Shown here in pieces: positions 6,901-16,406 of a stretch of 32,439 bases of DNA. The first letter of the stretch is position 1, and each line of letters begins with the position of its first letter. Under the pieces are notes generated by a model that ran no database searches, was not told the DNA's origin, and worked only from the letters and a program-made list of their open reading frames with translations. The position numbers and the translations under genes were made by a program. Source of the DNA: Bacteroidetes bacterium HGW-Bacteroidetes-21 (GTDB lineage: Bacteria; Bacteroidota; Bacteroidia; Bacteroidales; GWA2-32-17); contig PHDH01000015.1 of the NCBI GenBank assembly GCA_002840935.1, positions 1 to 32,439 of the forward strand, given 5' to 3'.

Positions 6901-9900
6901 ATGAAGGTAATTTTCTTTTCTATCCTATTTTTCTGGCTTGCGGAATTTTCGTTTGCCCAGCCTTACGCTAACGATTGGGTGGATTACAATAAAACTTATT
7001 TTAAGATCCCCCTTACTGGCGAAGGTATTTACAGGGTTTCCTATGCTACTTTAAATAATTCTAATCTTCAGTTTCCAATCAATAGTATTTCGCCCAAGAA
7101 TATTCAACTTTACATTAAAGGGCGTGAATGGCCCATTTTTATTAGCGGTGAAGAGGATGGTATTTTTCATAACTACGATTATATTGAGTTTTATGCCCCG
7201 GCTTCAGATGGTTGGCTGGATTCCTTAATGTATTCGCCCAATTTGTCCATTACCAATCCCTATTATAGTCTGGTGAATGATACTTTGTTTGCCTATTTAA
7301 CATGGAATCAATCCTTAAATAATTTGAGAGCGGGATACGAAACCGATGTAAATTACTCTGCTTATACTGCTTGGCAATCGCTTTGGTGCAAAAGTAATGT
7401 GATATGGCATAATCCTCAATACTTTTATTCAGGGGCTGACGATCCAGCGTATCAGTCGGGTGAGGGTTGGTTCGACGAATACTTTCAGCTAGGGAGTCAG
7501 GTAACCAGATCGCTCAGTACCCCCGGGTATGTTGCTGGTGTTTATCCGGTGACTGCCAGCTATTCTGTGGCAGGAGCTTCTAACGCTACTACGTATATAG
7601 GCTCAAATCACCATTTAAGATTGTCTGTGGGTTCGACTCCTTATGCTGACACGCTATTTCTTGGTTATAAGGCGGTTAAAGGAAGTTTCGATGTGTCTGG
7701 GGCCTTGACTGCGCAAACTCAGTTTAAAGCAGAAAGTGTAAATGACCTGAATGTGCCTGCCGATAGAATGACTATTGGTTATCTTACGCTGGAATATCCC
7801 CGGAATTATAACCTATTGCAGGCAGAATATCTGAAGTTTAAACTGCCGTCAATGGGCGGTGCTAAAACACTCATTAGCTTTGCCCAGATTCCATCGTCGG
7901 GTATTGTTTTGTGGGATATTTCCCGATTCAAAAAAATTCTGTGTACGGGATCAGGGACAAATGCTCAGGCTTTGTTGCCCGATAATGGGAGCGAATTGAC
8001 CTGCTATATGTCTTCGGTTGCTCAAATAAAAAATGCGGTTCTCGCAGGGAAATTTGAGCCGGTAAATTATAAAAACGTGGCAGGTAATAGTACATACATT
8101 ATCATTACACACAAAAGTTTATGGGCTTCTGCTCAGCAATATAAAAGTTACCGCGATAGCAAAGGCTATCCAACGGCGCTGATAGATATCGATCAGTTGT
8201 ATTCTCAGTTTTCATACGGAATTAATAAGCACCCATTGGCTATCCGTAATTTTATTGAATATGCGCTGGATTCCTTTAATGTAAAACCCGAATATGTTTT
8301 TCTCATCGGTAAATCCATTCACTCCGGAAAATGGTCGTATAACGAATGTTTTAGAAAGTCAAATGCGAACTATGACATGTGTTTAGTCCCTTCCTGGGGC
8401 TCACCTTCTTCCGATCATATGCTGGTAGCGGGTATTGATAGCGTGGATTTCTATATGCCATTGTCTATTGGTCGTCTGGCAGCGGTTACAAATGCCGATG
8501 TGACAAATTACCTCGCCAAAGTAACCGCTTTCGAAAACCAACCCCCTTCACTTTGGATGAAAAATGTATTGCATTTTGGCGGTGGGCAAAGTTCTTACGA
8601 ACAACAACTTTTTGCGGGATTTCTCAGCAATTATGCTTCAGTGATAAGTGATACCCTGTTTGGGGCCATGGTGCATACTTTTCTTAAGACATCCAGTGTG
8701 CCGGTTCAAATTACATTGTCCGATTCTATCCGCAACCTTATCAACGGGGGATGCTCTCTCATGAATTTTTTTGGGCATGGATCATCCTCAGGCTTTGATC
8801 AGAATATTCAGGAACCATCCTATTATACCAATACCGGTAAATATCCTCTCCTGATTGCCAACTCCTGTCTTACCGGAGATATTCATCTGCCTCCCCCATT
8901 ACGATTAGGCGAGACTTGGGTGTTAACACCTTCCAAAGGTTCTATCGCATTTCTTGCTTCGGTGGATATTGGTTATGCCGTCTCGTTGAATTTTTTTACC
9001 AGTGAATTTGTGAGACAGTTTTCTTATAAACACTATGGTTATAGCATTGGTCGGCAGGTTAGTGAGACGATTAATTATATTGTCACTGGAACAACTTATG
9101 ACCAGACCTATGTGAATTCAGCCATGGATTTCACTTTACACGGAGATCCGGCTATTATCCTAAACTCTTTTCGCAAGCCCGATCTGATGGTCAACAATAC
9201 CTCTTTGTTTTATACGCCGACCGAATTGACAACTATCGTTGATTCTTTCGATGTGCATGTCATTGTATATAATCTGGGCAGGACAGTAGCCGATACTTTT
9301 TTAATTGAACTGACTCGTACTTTGCCCAGTGGTCAATCCGAAATATTTTACAAATCCATGTCGGGTTGTATTTTGAAAGACACCGTTACTTATAGATTGC
9401 CAGTAGATGTCGTCAATGGACCTGGTGTTAACCGTTTCTGTGTACGTGTTGATTCTGAAAACTGGATTGACGAAGAGAATGAAACCAATAACAGTGTTTG
9501 CGTCGATAAAGTGATTGTTTCGGGTGATCTTGTGCCGGTATATCCATATGAATATGCGATTTTTCCCTCCAATACCGTAACGCTGAAAGCTTCCTCCGGT
9601 TATCCGTTTTTAAGTCCGCAGCAGTGTGTATTTCAGATAGATACCACAGATAATTTTTACACTCCTTTAAGTCAGGGAATTTTGACCTATTCGGGTGGGG
9701 TGGCCAGTTGGCAGCCTCCTTTTACATTGACAGATAGCACCGTGTATTACTGGAGAGTGAGCCTGATTCCGTCAGCCGGACAGAGTTACAACTGGAAAGA
9801 AAGTTCATTTATTTATATTCCCGGCAAAACAGGGTGGTCGCAGGCACATTTTTTCCAGTTTAAAAAGGATGATTTTAGCTTTATCAATTATAACCGCAAT

Positions 9901-11856
9901 CAAAGATCGTTTGATTTTGATACATCGCCTACATTGATTACCTGTCATAACATCGGTTCCCCATCTTCCAGCCAGTTTGTTGATATAAAATATGCCATCG
10001 AAGGATTGAATGATTATTCTTCCTGTGGTCCCGGTAACGCAATTCTGGTGGTGGTTATCGACCCAGAGACGCTTATTCCATGGGAATCGAACAAATCCGA
10101 TTACGGACAGACAAATTATCCACTTTGCCCAAGCCGAACGAGATACGATAGGTATTATCAGTTTTATGTTGATCCCGGTGTTTTATCAAGTATGAATGAT
10201 TTCCTTCAGAACGAAGTTCCTGATGGTTACTACTTGTTGATTTACTCTTTCCGAAACGGAATGTTTAGTTCTGTTTGGGATGATGTGCCGGGTCTTTATG
10301 AGACATTCGAATCTCTGGGCGCAACTTCTGTAAGAGCGATACCCGATAATTATCCCTATATTTTCTTCTGTAAAAAGGGAGATATTTCAACGGCTGTAGA
10401 GACTATTGGTAGTTCATCTACGGCTACAATTGATTTTGAGCATCAGATAAATTTGAATGTTGATTATGGCTATATTACTTCAACCATTGTCGGACCTTCT
10501 TCCCGCTGGGGATCGCTACACTGGAGATATACTCATGACGCCGGGTTACGCGATATTGCAAATTTGAACGTTACGGCAATAGCTCCCAATGGCAATAGAA
10601 TGAATGTATTTACAAATCTGGATGCCGATTCACTCGATATTTATGATCTCGAAACTCATGTTAATGCGCAGGATTATCCATTTCTGGAACTTAAACTCTA
10701 TGCAAAAGACGATACCCTGACAACACCAGTACAGTTAAAAAGGTGGCAAGTTACTTACGACGGAATTCCCGAAACAGCCATTAATCCCCCCAGTGGATTT
10801 GTCTTTGAAGCCGATACTTTAGACGAAGGAGAAGACATGTTATTTGGTGTGGCTACCGAAAATATCAGCGAATTTGATATGGATAGCCTTCTTGTGAAAT
10901 ACTGGTTAACCGATAATGATAATAATCTGGCTCATATTGGGGTCCGACGTCTCAGGCCTCATCCTGCCGGTGATGTGTTAATGGATACTATTCGTTTAAA
11001 TACCACAGGATATCAAGGACTCAATAATATATGGTATGAAGTAAATACCGAAAATTCAACTACGGGATATTTCGATCAACTGGAACAATACCATTTTAAT
11101 AATGTAGTGCAGAAATCGTTTTTTGTCAAGTCGGACATAACCAACCCAATATTGGATGTTACTTTCGATGGTGTTCATATAATGAACGGGGATATCGTGT
11201 CGGCCAAACCTCAGATTCTTATCGCACTGAAAGATGAGAATAAATTTTTAGCCCTCAACGATACGTCCATTTTTAATGTATACATTAAAGATATGCAGAC
11301 GGGTTTGGAAAACAGAGTGTATTTTAGTCAGACCGGAGAAATGCAATTTATTCCTGCAGTTTTGCCTAAGAATAGTTGTAAGATAAAATACAATCCGGTA
11401 TTTGTAACCGATGGCATCTACGAACTCCGTGTTCAGGCGCGTGATGTATCGAGTAACGAAAGCGGCGATTTCGATTATCTCATCAGATTCGAAGTAATCA
11501 ATAAATCTACGGTGACCCATTTGTTTAATTACCCCAATCCCTTTTCAACTTCCACACGCTTTGTCTTTACGCTTACTGGGTGGGAGTTGCCTGATGATTT
11601 GAGGATACAGATTATGACAGTAACCGGAAAGTTGGTACGCGAAATTAAATTAGAGGAATTGGGCGCGATACATATTGGAACAAATATTACCGAATTTGCT
11701 TGGGATGGCACCGATGAATATGGTGATAAGCTTGCCAACGGAGTGTATTTTTACCGGGTTTTTACCAAGATTAACGGAAGTTCTATCGAACATCGTGAGA
11801 CAGATGCCGACAACTATTTCAAAAAAGATTTCGGGAAGTTGTACATTATGCGGTAG
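6901..11856 (+). CDS. Large C25 (gingipain/PorU-like) cysteine peptidase with CARDB-like and C-terminal FlgD/T9SS-like domain
   Basis: Signal peptide MKVIFFSILFFWLAEFSFAQ at 6901; candidate catalytic His (MNFFGHGSSSG) and Cys (LIANSCLTGDI); CARDB-like segment (VNNTSLFYTPTELTTIVDSFDVHVIVYNLG); C-terminus FNYPNPFSTSTRFVFTL...GVYFYRVFTKING. Confidence 0.85.
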   Translation: MKVIFFSILFFWLAEFSFAQPYANDWVDYNKTYFKIPLTGEGIYRVSYATLNNSNLQFPINSISPKNIQLYIKGREWPIFISGEEDGIFHNYDYIEFYAPASDGWLDSLMYSPNLSITNPYYSLVNDTLFAYLTWNQSLNNLRAGYETDVNYSAYTAWQSLWCKSNVIWHNPQYFYSGADDPAYQSGEGWFDEYFQLGSQVTRSLSTPGYVAGVYPVTASYSVAGASNATTYIGSNHHLRLSVGSTPYADTLFLGYKAVKGSFDVSGALTAQTQFKAESVNDLNVPADRMTIGYLTLEYPRNYNLLQAEYLKFKLPSMGGAKTLISFAQIPSSGIVLWDISRFKKILCTGSGTNAQALLPDNGSELTCYMSSVAQIKNAVLAGKFEPVNYKNVAGNSTYIIITHKSLWASAQQYKSYRDSKGYPTALIDIDQLYSQFSYGINKHPLAIRNFIEYALDSFNVKPEYVFLIGKSIHSGKWSYNECFRKSNANYDMCLVPSWGSPSSDHMLVAGIDSVDFYMPLSIGRLAAVTNADVTNYLAKVTAFENQPPSLWMKNVLHFGGGQSSYEQQLFAGFLSNYASVISDTLFGAMVHTFLKTSSVPVQITLSDSIRNLINGGCSLMNFFGHGSSSGFDQNIQEPSYYTNTGKYPLLIANSCLTGDIHLPPPLRLGETWVLTPSKGSIAFLASVDIGYAVSLNFFTSEFVRQFSYKHYGYSIGRQVSETINYIVTGTTYDQTYVNSAMDFTLHGDPAIILNSFRKPDLMVNNTSLFYTPTELTTIVDSFDVHVIVYNLGRTVADTFLIELTRTLPSGQSEIFYKSMSGCILKDTVTYRLPVDVVNGPGVNRFCVRVDSENWIDEENETNNSVCVDKVIVSGDLVPVYPYEYAIFPSNTVTLKASSGYPFLSPQQCVFQIDTTDNFYTPLSQGILTYSGGVASWQPPFTLTDSTVYYWRVSLIPSAGQSYNWKESSFIYIPGKTGWSQAHFFQFKKDDFSFINYNRNQRSFDFDTSPTLITCHNIGSPSSSQFVDIKYAIEGLNDYSSCGPGNAILVVVIDPETLIPWESNKSDYGQTNYPLCPSRTRYDRYYQFYVDPGVLSSMNDFLQNEVPDGYYLLIYSFRNGMFSSVWDDVPGLYETFESLGATSVRAIPDNYPYIFFCKKGDISTAVETIGSSSTATIDFEHQINLNVDYGYITSTIVGPSSRWGSLHWRYTHDAGLRDIANLNVTAIAPNGNRMNVFTNLDADSLDIYDLETHVNAQDYPFLELKLYAKDDTLTTPVQLKRWQVTYDGIPETAINPPSGFVFEADTLDEGEDMLFGVATENISEFDMDSLLVKYWLTDNDNNLAHIGVRRLRPHPAGDVLMDTIRLNTTGYQGLNNIWYEVNTENSTTGYFDQLEQYHFNNVVQKSFFVKSDITNPILDVTFDGVHIMNGDIVSAKPQILIALKDENKFLALNDTSIFNVYIKDMQTGLENRVYFSQTGEMQFIPAVLPKNSCKIKYNPVFVTDGIYELRVQARDVSSNESGDFDYLIRFEVINKSTVTHLFNYPNPFSTSTRFVFTLTGWELPDDLRIQIMTVTGKLVREIKLEELGAIHIGTNITEFAWDGTDEYGDKLANGVYFYRVFTKINGSSIEHRETDADNYFKKDFGKLYIMR

Positions 11857-11966
11857 GTTGCAATCAAAATATTGCAGTTAGGAAAGCCTTCTCTTCAGAT
11901 CGGAAAGATCCTCCTTAATTTATTGTTTTCTTAATGTAGTTTTAAGTGAAATTAAATCATAAGATT

Positions 11967-14666
11967 ATGAAAACAATTTTTGCTTTGGTTATAATTGCTT
12001 TTCTGGCTAAAGAAATGTCAAGTCAGAACGAAATTATTAGTTTAGATCTACCCGTGGAATATACTGCCTCAGAAATGCATTATAGAACAGGTATTGCCTC
12101 TGATTCGGATAATAATTTATGGGTAGCCTTCCAATATAAAGGATTAGCTAAGTATGATGGTAGCAGCTGGACATTATATAATACTTCAAATTCGCAGATA
12201 CCCAACGACACGATCTTGTGTCTCTATATTTATAATAATGTAGTTTATGCCGGCACACCTCATGGACTTATTTCTTTTAACGGAACGGTCTGGTCAACTG
12301 CAACAATGGCGAATGGACTTGCAGGATCGCAAATCAATGGGATATTTGCCGATGGACAGTCTCTTATTGTCACTACCGAACAACATTTATCTATACGAAA
12401 CGGTGGCGTTTGGACAAATTATCTGATTCCAAATTCAAACTTTGGCGCAGGAACATTTTTCGATTATTTGAATTTCCATACCCCCATTATTAAAGATGCC
12501 TCTGGCAATATTTGGATCGGACGATATGATGCCGGTTTGCTCCGGTTTAATGGCTCCGTATGGGAGTCTGTAAAGTATAATACAACCTTTTTAGTTCGCC
12601 CTAGAGCATTAATTATGGATAGTAACGATAATATTTGGGTAGGGACTTCTTCAACAACATTTATTTATAACGGTGATTCTCTGGTAAGAACGAATCAGTT
12701 ATATGAGGATTGGATGGGAGTGCTTCCAGTGCAAATCTCTTCTTTTGCAGAAAACTCAGATGGTGAAATATTTTTCGGCTCTAATGTGTATCAATATTTG
12801 CTTAATGATGAATTGCAAACTATTCAACTTTCTTTTGCAGGGGGATTTGGTCTATTGTGTTGTTTCAATAATGGAAGCTATAAAGTAATTCATGCTACCT
12901 CGGATGTTACAAAGTTTTATTCATTTTATTCAATATATTATAATGACTATGGTGATTTATACAAGCCTGGCACATACAAATACCTTGATATAAATCAGGT
13001 CAAAGCAGGTTTTGGTAATAGGGGCTCGTTTTTTTGGGATTTGGCAGGTAGTCCAAAATACGAAGTGCCAAAGGGATCGGGAAAACATTCGTTGTTTTGC
13101 GGTGGTCTTTGGATTGGAGGTCTTGATGCGAATGATCATATTCATTTTTCTGGCGCAACGTTTCAACAGGATGGGTATGATTATTTTCCAGGACCGCTTA
13201 AAACATCTTCAGGGTCGGGTTATACCGATACAACAGCATGTTTGCCCTATAATAGAATATGGAAAATAAACAAAACTGAAATTGATAATTTTAGACAATG
13301 GTTTGCGGATGGCAGCTTGGGAACGGGCAATCATATTATTCCAGAGGTTATAGCCAATTGGCCAGCACATGGGGATGACCTTAGTGGTTACGATTATTAT
13401 CTGGCACCATTTGTTGATACCGATAGCAATGGAGTATATGAACCAGCGCATGGGGATTATCCAAAAATTCGGGGGAATCAAATGTTATGGTGGGTTTTTA
13501 ACGATAAACTTGCTCCACATGGCGAGTTTGATGGTTTGCCCATGGGCGTCGAGGTCAGGGCTTCAGCCTATGCTTATGGTTGTGACACTCTTAACGATAG
13601 CACTAACGCGATAAACTATACTACTTTTATGCACTACGAAATAATTAATCGTACAACCTATACTTATAATAATTGCTTTGTTGGGATTTTTAATGATGCT
13701 GATTTGGGTGATCATAGTGATGACTTTGTTGGCTCAAATGTGGGATTAAATAGTTTCTATGTTTACAATGGCGATGAATGTGATGGTGATGGTAATGGTA
13801 AAACTTATGGATTGAATCCACCTTGCCAGTCGATTGTTGTTTTAAATGGGCCCTGGGCTCCAGAGAATGATGGGTTAGACAATGACCATGATGGAGACAT
13901 AGATGAGATGTGGGAGTCAACCGGCATGTCTGGCTTTACTTACTTTAATAATTCAAGTAGTGCGTTAGGGAACCCCGTAACTGCAGAAGATGGGTACAAT
14001 TATTTAAATGCCAGTTGGAGGGATGGTTCGCATTTGCAGTATGGCGAAACAGGTTACAATACGGGGGGAGTTAATTGTCAGTATATGTTTCCAGGGAGAC
14101 CAACCACTGATCCTTATGGGTGGGGTACCGGGGGTATTCCTCAAGAAGACTGGAGTGAAGAAAGTGAAAATAATTCACCAGGCGACAGGCGTGGTTTGGC
14201 CAGTATGGGCCCTTTTGCATGGACGCCAGGGGAAATTCAATACATTGACATTGCATATGTATGGTCCAGAGCCGATTCAGGCGGAGTGCACGCAGGAGTC
14301 TCAAAAAATCAGGAAGAAACAGCAGATGTTATAGCATGGTATAAAAATGGAGGGACTATGCCCTGGATTACTGGAGGAAATTTCCCAAATTGTGATCCAA
14401 TACAGAATACGGTATACCAAAACGAACTGACTTCAAGTAGCTTTTTTTTACACCCAAATCCTGCTTCAGATAAGGTAATGGTAAGTTCTAGTTTACCTAA
14501 TGATAATTATTCAATAGAACTTATTAATTATAGCGGACAAAAAGTAGCTCAGTATCAAGGGAAAGGGAATACGAAACTAGACATATCTGGTTTTGCTAAA
14601 GGCATTTATATTGTCCGGGTTATTGGTCGTCAGCAAATTGAATCCCGAAAACTTATAATAGAGTGA
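11967..14666 (+). CDS. T9SS type A sorting-domain protein with N-terminal two-component-regulator-type propeller repeats
   Basis: MKTIFALVIIAFLAKEMSSQ signal; repeats such as DSDNNLWVAFQYKGLAKYDGSSW, DASGNIWIGRYDAGLLRFNGSVW and DSNDNIWVGTSS; Ca-binding-like DNDHDGDID; C-terminus FFLHPNPASDKVMVSS...FAKGIYIVRVIGRQQIESRKLIIE. Confidence 0.88.
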   Translation: MKTIFALVIIAFLAKEMSSQNEIISLDLPVEYTASEMHYRTGIASDSDNNLWVAFQYKGLAKYDGSSWTLYNTSNSQIPNDTILCLYIYNNVVYAGTPHGLISFNGTVWSTATMANGLAGSQINGIFADGQSLIVTTEQHLSIRNGGVWTNYLIPNSNFGAGTFFDYLNFHTPIIKDASGNIWIGRYDAGLLRFNGSVWESVKYNTTFLVRPRALIMDSNDNIWVGTSSTTFIYNGDSLVRTNQLYEDWMGVLPVQISSFAENSDGEIFFGSNVYQYLLNDELQTIQLSFAGGFGLLCCFNNGSYKVIHATSDVTKFYSFYSIYYNDYGDLYKPGTYKYLDINQVKAGFGNRGSFFWDLAGSPKYEVPKGSGKHSLFCGGLWIGGLDANDHIHFSGATFQQDGYDYFPGPLKTSSGSGYTDTTACLPYNRIWKINKTEIDNFRQWFADGSLGTGNHIIPEVIANWPAHGDDLSGYDYYLAPFVDTDSNGVYEPAHGDYPKIRGNQMLWWVFNDKLAPHGEFDGLPMGVEVRASAYAYGCDTLNDSTNAINYTTFMHYEIINRTTYTYNNCFVGIFNDADLGDHSDDFVGSNVGLNSFYVYNGDECDGDGNGKTYGLNPPCQSIVVLNGPWAPENDGLDNDHDGDIDEMWESTGMSGFTYFNNSSSALGNPVTAEDGYNYLNASWRDGSHLQYGETGYNTGGVNCQYMFPGRPTTDPYGWGTGGIPQEDWSEESENNSPGDRRGLASMGPFAWTPGEIQYIDIAYVWSRADSGGVHAGVSKNQEETADVIAWYKNGGTMPWITGGNFPNCDPIQNTVYQNELTSSSFFLHPNPASDKVMVSSSLPNDNYSIELINYSGQKVAQYQGKGNTKLDISGFAKGIYIVRVIGRQQIESRKLIIE

Positions 14667-14796
14667 GTAAAACTCTCATTTAATATATCCCGATGTCCAA
14701 TCGCTGTTATTTTTTTATTGCTGTGGAAGAAACTCTTACTAAAGTAAGGTAATTTATTCAAAAAAGATTTTGGGAATTTGAGTAAAATGCTGATTA

Positions 14797-15513
14797 TTAA
14801 AATTTAATGCCAATACCAATTCTTAAATAATACTTTTTTTGTAATTCTTCAAAGTCAACTGTTGCTTGTGTCTTTTGAGAGTTTGGAAGTAAAGGGTTGT
14901 CGACGAAACGAGAACTATATTTCAAGTTTATTAAACTAAAGGGAATATTCATGTCTAAATATATTCTTGAATTGACGAAATAAGTAATCCTTGGAGTTAT
15001 AAGCATATCCGCTCCAAAGACAGTAGAAGTTGTTTTATATAAATTATCAATCTGGGGAACAAATTTCTCGCTAAAATAATATGGGTTTATTCCAAAGCCA
15101 AGCCCTGGTACTAAACGATGATTTTTGTTAAAGTTTAATTGATATTCATACCTCAATGAGATGGATGATGTTCTTTTATCAACATTGTACAACGACTGAA
15201 CAAACCCATTAGTATCATATAATTCCTGATTAATTATTGTTTCTTTGTCCCAATTAAGATCAGTTAATTCGATCTCTTGTAAGTGATTGTTTTTCGAATT
15301 CCATTGGAAGGCAACTGTAGGGTTTAACACTTTAAATATTGAATATTTATACGTGTATTGCGTCTGGTCTGCATTTAATCTATCTAATTTGACATACTCA
15401 TAAGTAGTCATATTGTAAAATTTTAAAGCATATTTATAGTCAAAATTTGACTCTTGTGACCAGGCATATGCTGTCATCATGCAGAAAATGACAATTGTTA
15501 TGATGTTTTTCAT
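14797..15513 (-). CDS. Hypothetical secreted / outer-membrane beta-barrel-like protein
   Basis: Signal peptide MKNIITIVIFCMMTAYAWSQ; alternating hydrophobic strands ending in YYLRIGIGIKF. Confidence 0.6.
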   Translation of the reverse strand: MKNIITIVIFCMMTAYAWSQESNFDYKYALKFYNMTTYEYVKLDRLNADQTQYTYKYSIFKVLNPTVAFQWNSKNNHLQEIELTDLNWDKETIINQELYDTNGFVQSLYNVDKRTSSISLRYEYQLNFNKNHRLVPGLGFGINPYYFSEKFVPQIDNLYKTTSTVFGADMLITPRITYFVNSRIYLDMNIPFSLINLKYSSRFVDNPLLPNSQKTQATVDFEELQKKYYLRIGIGIKF

Positions 15514-15779
15514 AGAAATTTATTTTGATTTAATTTAATTTTTATTTGCGAGACATTTTATGCTGTTTGAATGTTTCATTATCGGTTGTTTGTATTGTAG
15601 CAATAAACAACAATTTTAAACTTTTATTATATTTCGCACGAAAATATTTAAATATAGCCAAGTAAATATAGCTAAAGACCAGACTGTTATAGATGTTGGT
15701 GGGGGATGGGAGGGGGCTTAAAAGCTCGCTACTAGAATAAAATCGGTGTCTAATCTACATTAATTTCAAAAATCAATAA

Positions 15780-16406
15780 TTAAGAATAATAATCTTCAAA
15801 TGTTTTACAATCCATTAGTTTTGGCTGCTGTAAATTATGATATTTATCGGTAGGGATTTTACTAACTGATTTTACTAACATATCAGTTAATGAAGTTGAC
15901 ATTTGGCCTAAATAAACCAACGAGAAAGTCAGATATTCAAGTGGATTATTATCAATTTTAATATCAGTTAGAATAGTATAGTTTTTAGGAATACTATAGT
16001 ATTCTTGTTTTTCTCTGCCGTTTAAATTATTATTAGCTTTATTTACAATTAAAGATAAAATTGATAAGCTATCTCTAATTTTGCCAATAAAATCAAATTT
16101 ATCAACTTGTAATTGTAATTTTTTAGTATTAGTTATTTTTGGGTTTTTAAGAATCTCGATTGAACTTTTCATTTCAATAAAATCAATACATTCTCTATCA
16201 ATAATTATTTTAAGTGCATCACATGATTTTATTGTATCTAATTGGTATTCACGTACTATTAATTCTTTTGTTCTGTCAAAATCAATTACTTCTACTTTTG
16301 ATTTTTTATAACAATTTTTATCAAGTTTCCCAACTTCCAAAATAACAAAGTATTTTTTATCTATCCCAAACTGGAATAACTTTGTTAATATCTGACTTAT
16401 TGCCAT
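15780..16406 (-). CDS. Hypothetical protein with a PD-(D/E)XK nuclease-like motif
   Basis: IKSCDALKIIIDRECIDFIEMKSS fits a D...(E)xK pattern; start overlaps the end of the upstream ATPase gene by 10 bp. Confidence 0.5.
   Translation of the reverse strand: MAISQILTKLFQFGIDKKYFVILEVGKLDKNCYKKSKVEVIDFDRTKELIVREYQLDTIKSCDALKIIIDRECIDFIEMKSSIEILKNPKITNTKKLQLQVDKFDFIGKIRDSLSILSLIVNKANNNLNGREKQEYYSIPKNYTILTDIKIDNNPLEYLTFSLVYLGQMSTSLTDMLVKSVSKIPTDKYHNLQQPKLMDCKTFEDYYS

Noticed and set aside
13690-13920. 76-aa minus-strand His-rich ORF
   Set aside because: Antisense of the Gly/Asp-rich repeat segment of the T9SS protein; the His richness is the complement of GAT/GGT-type codons.
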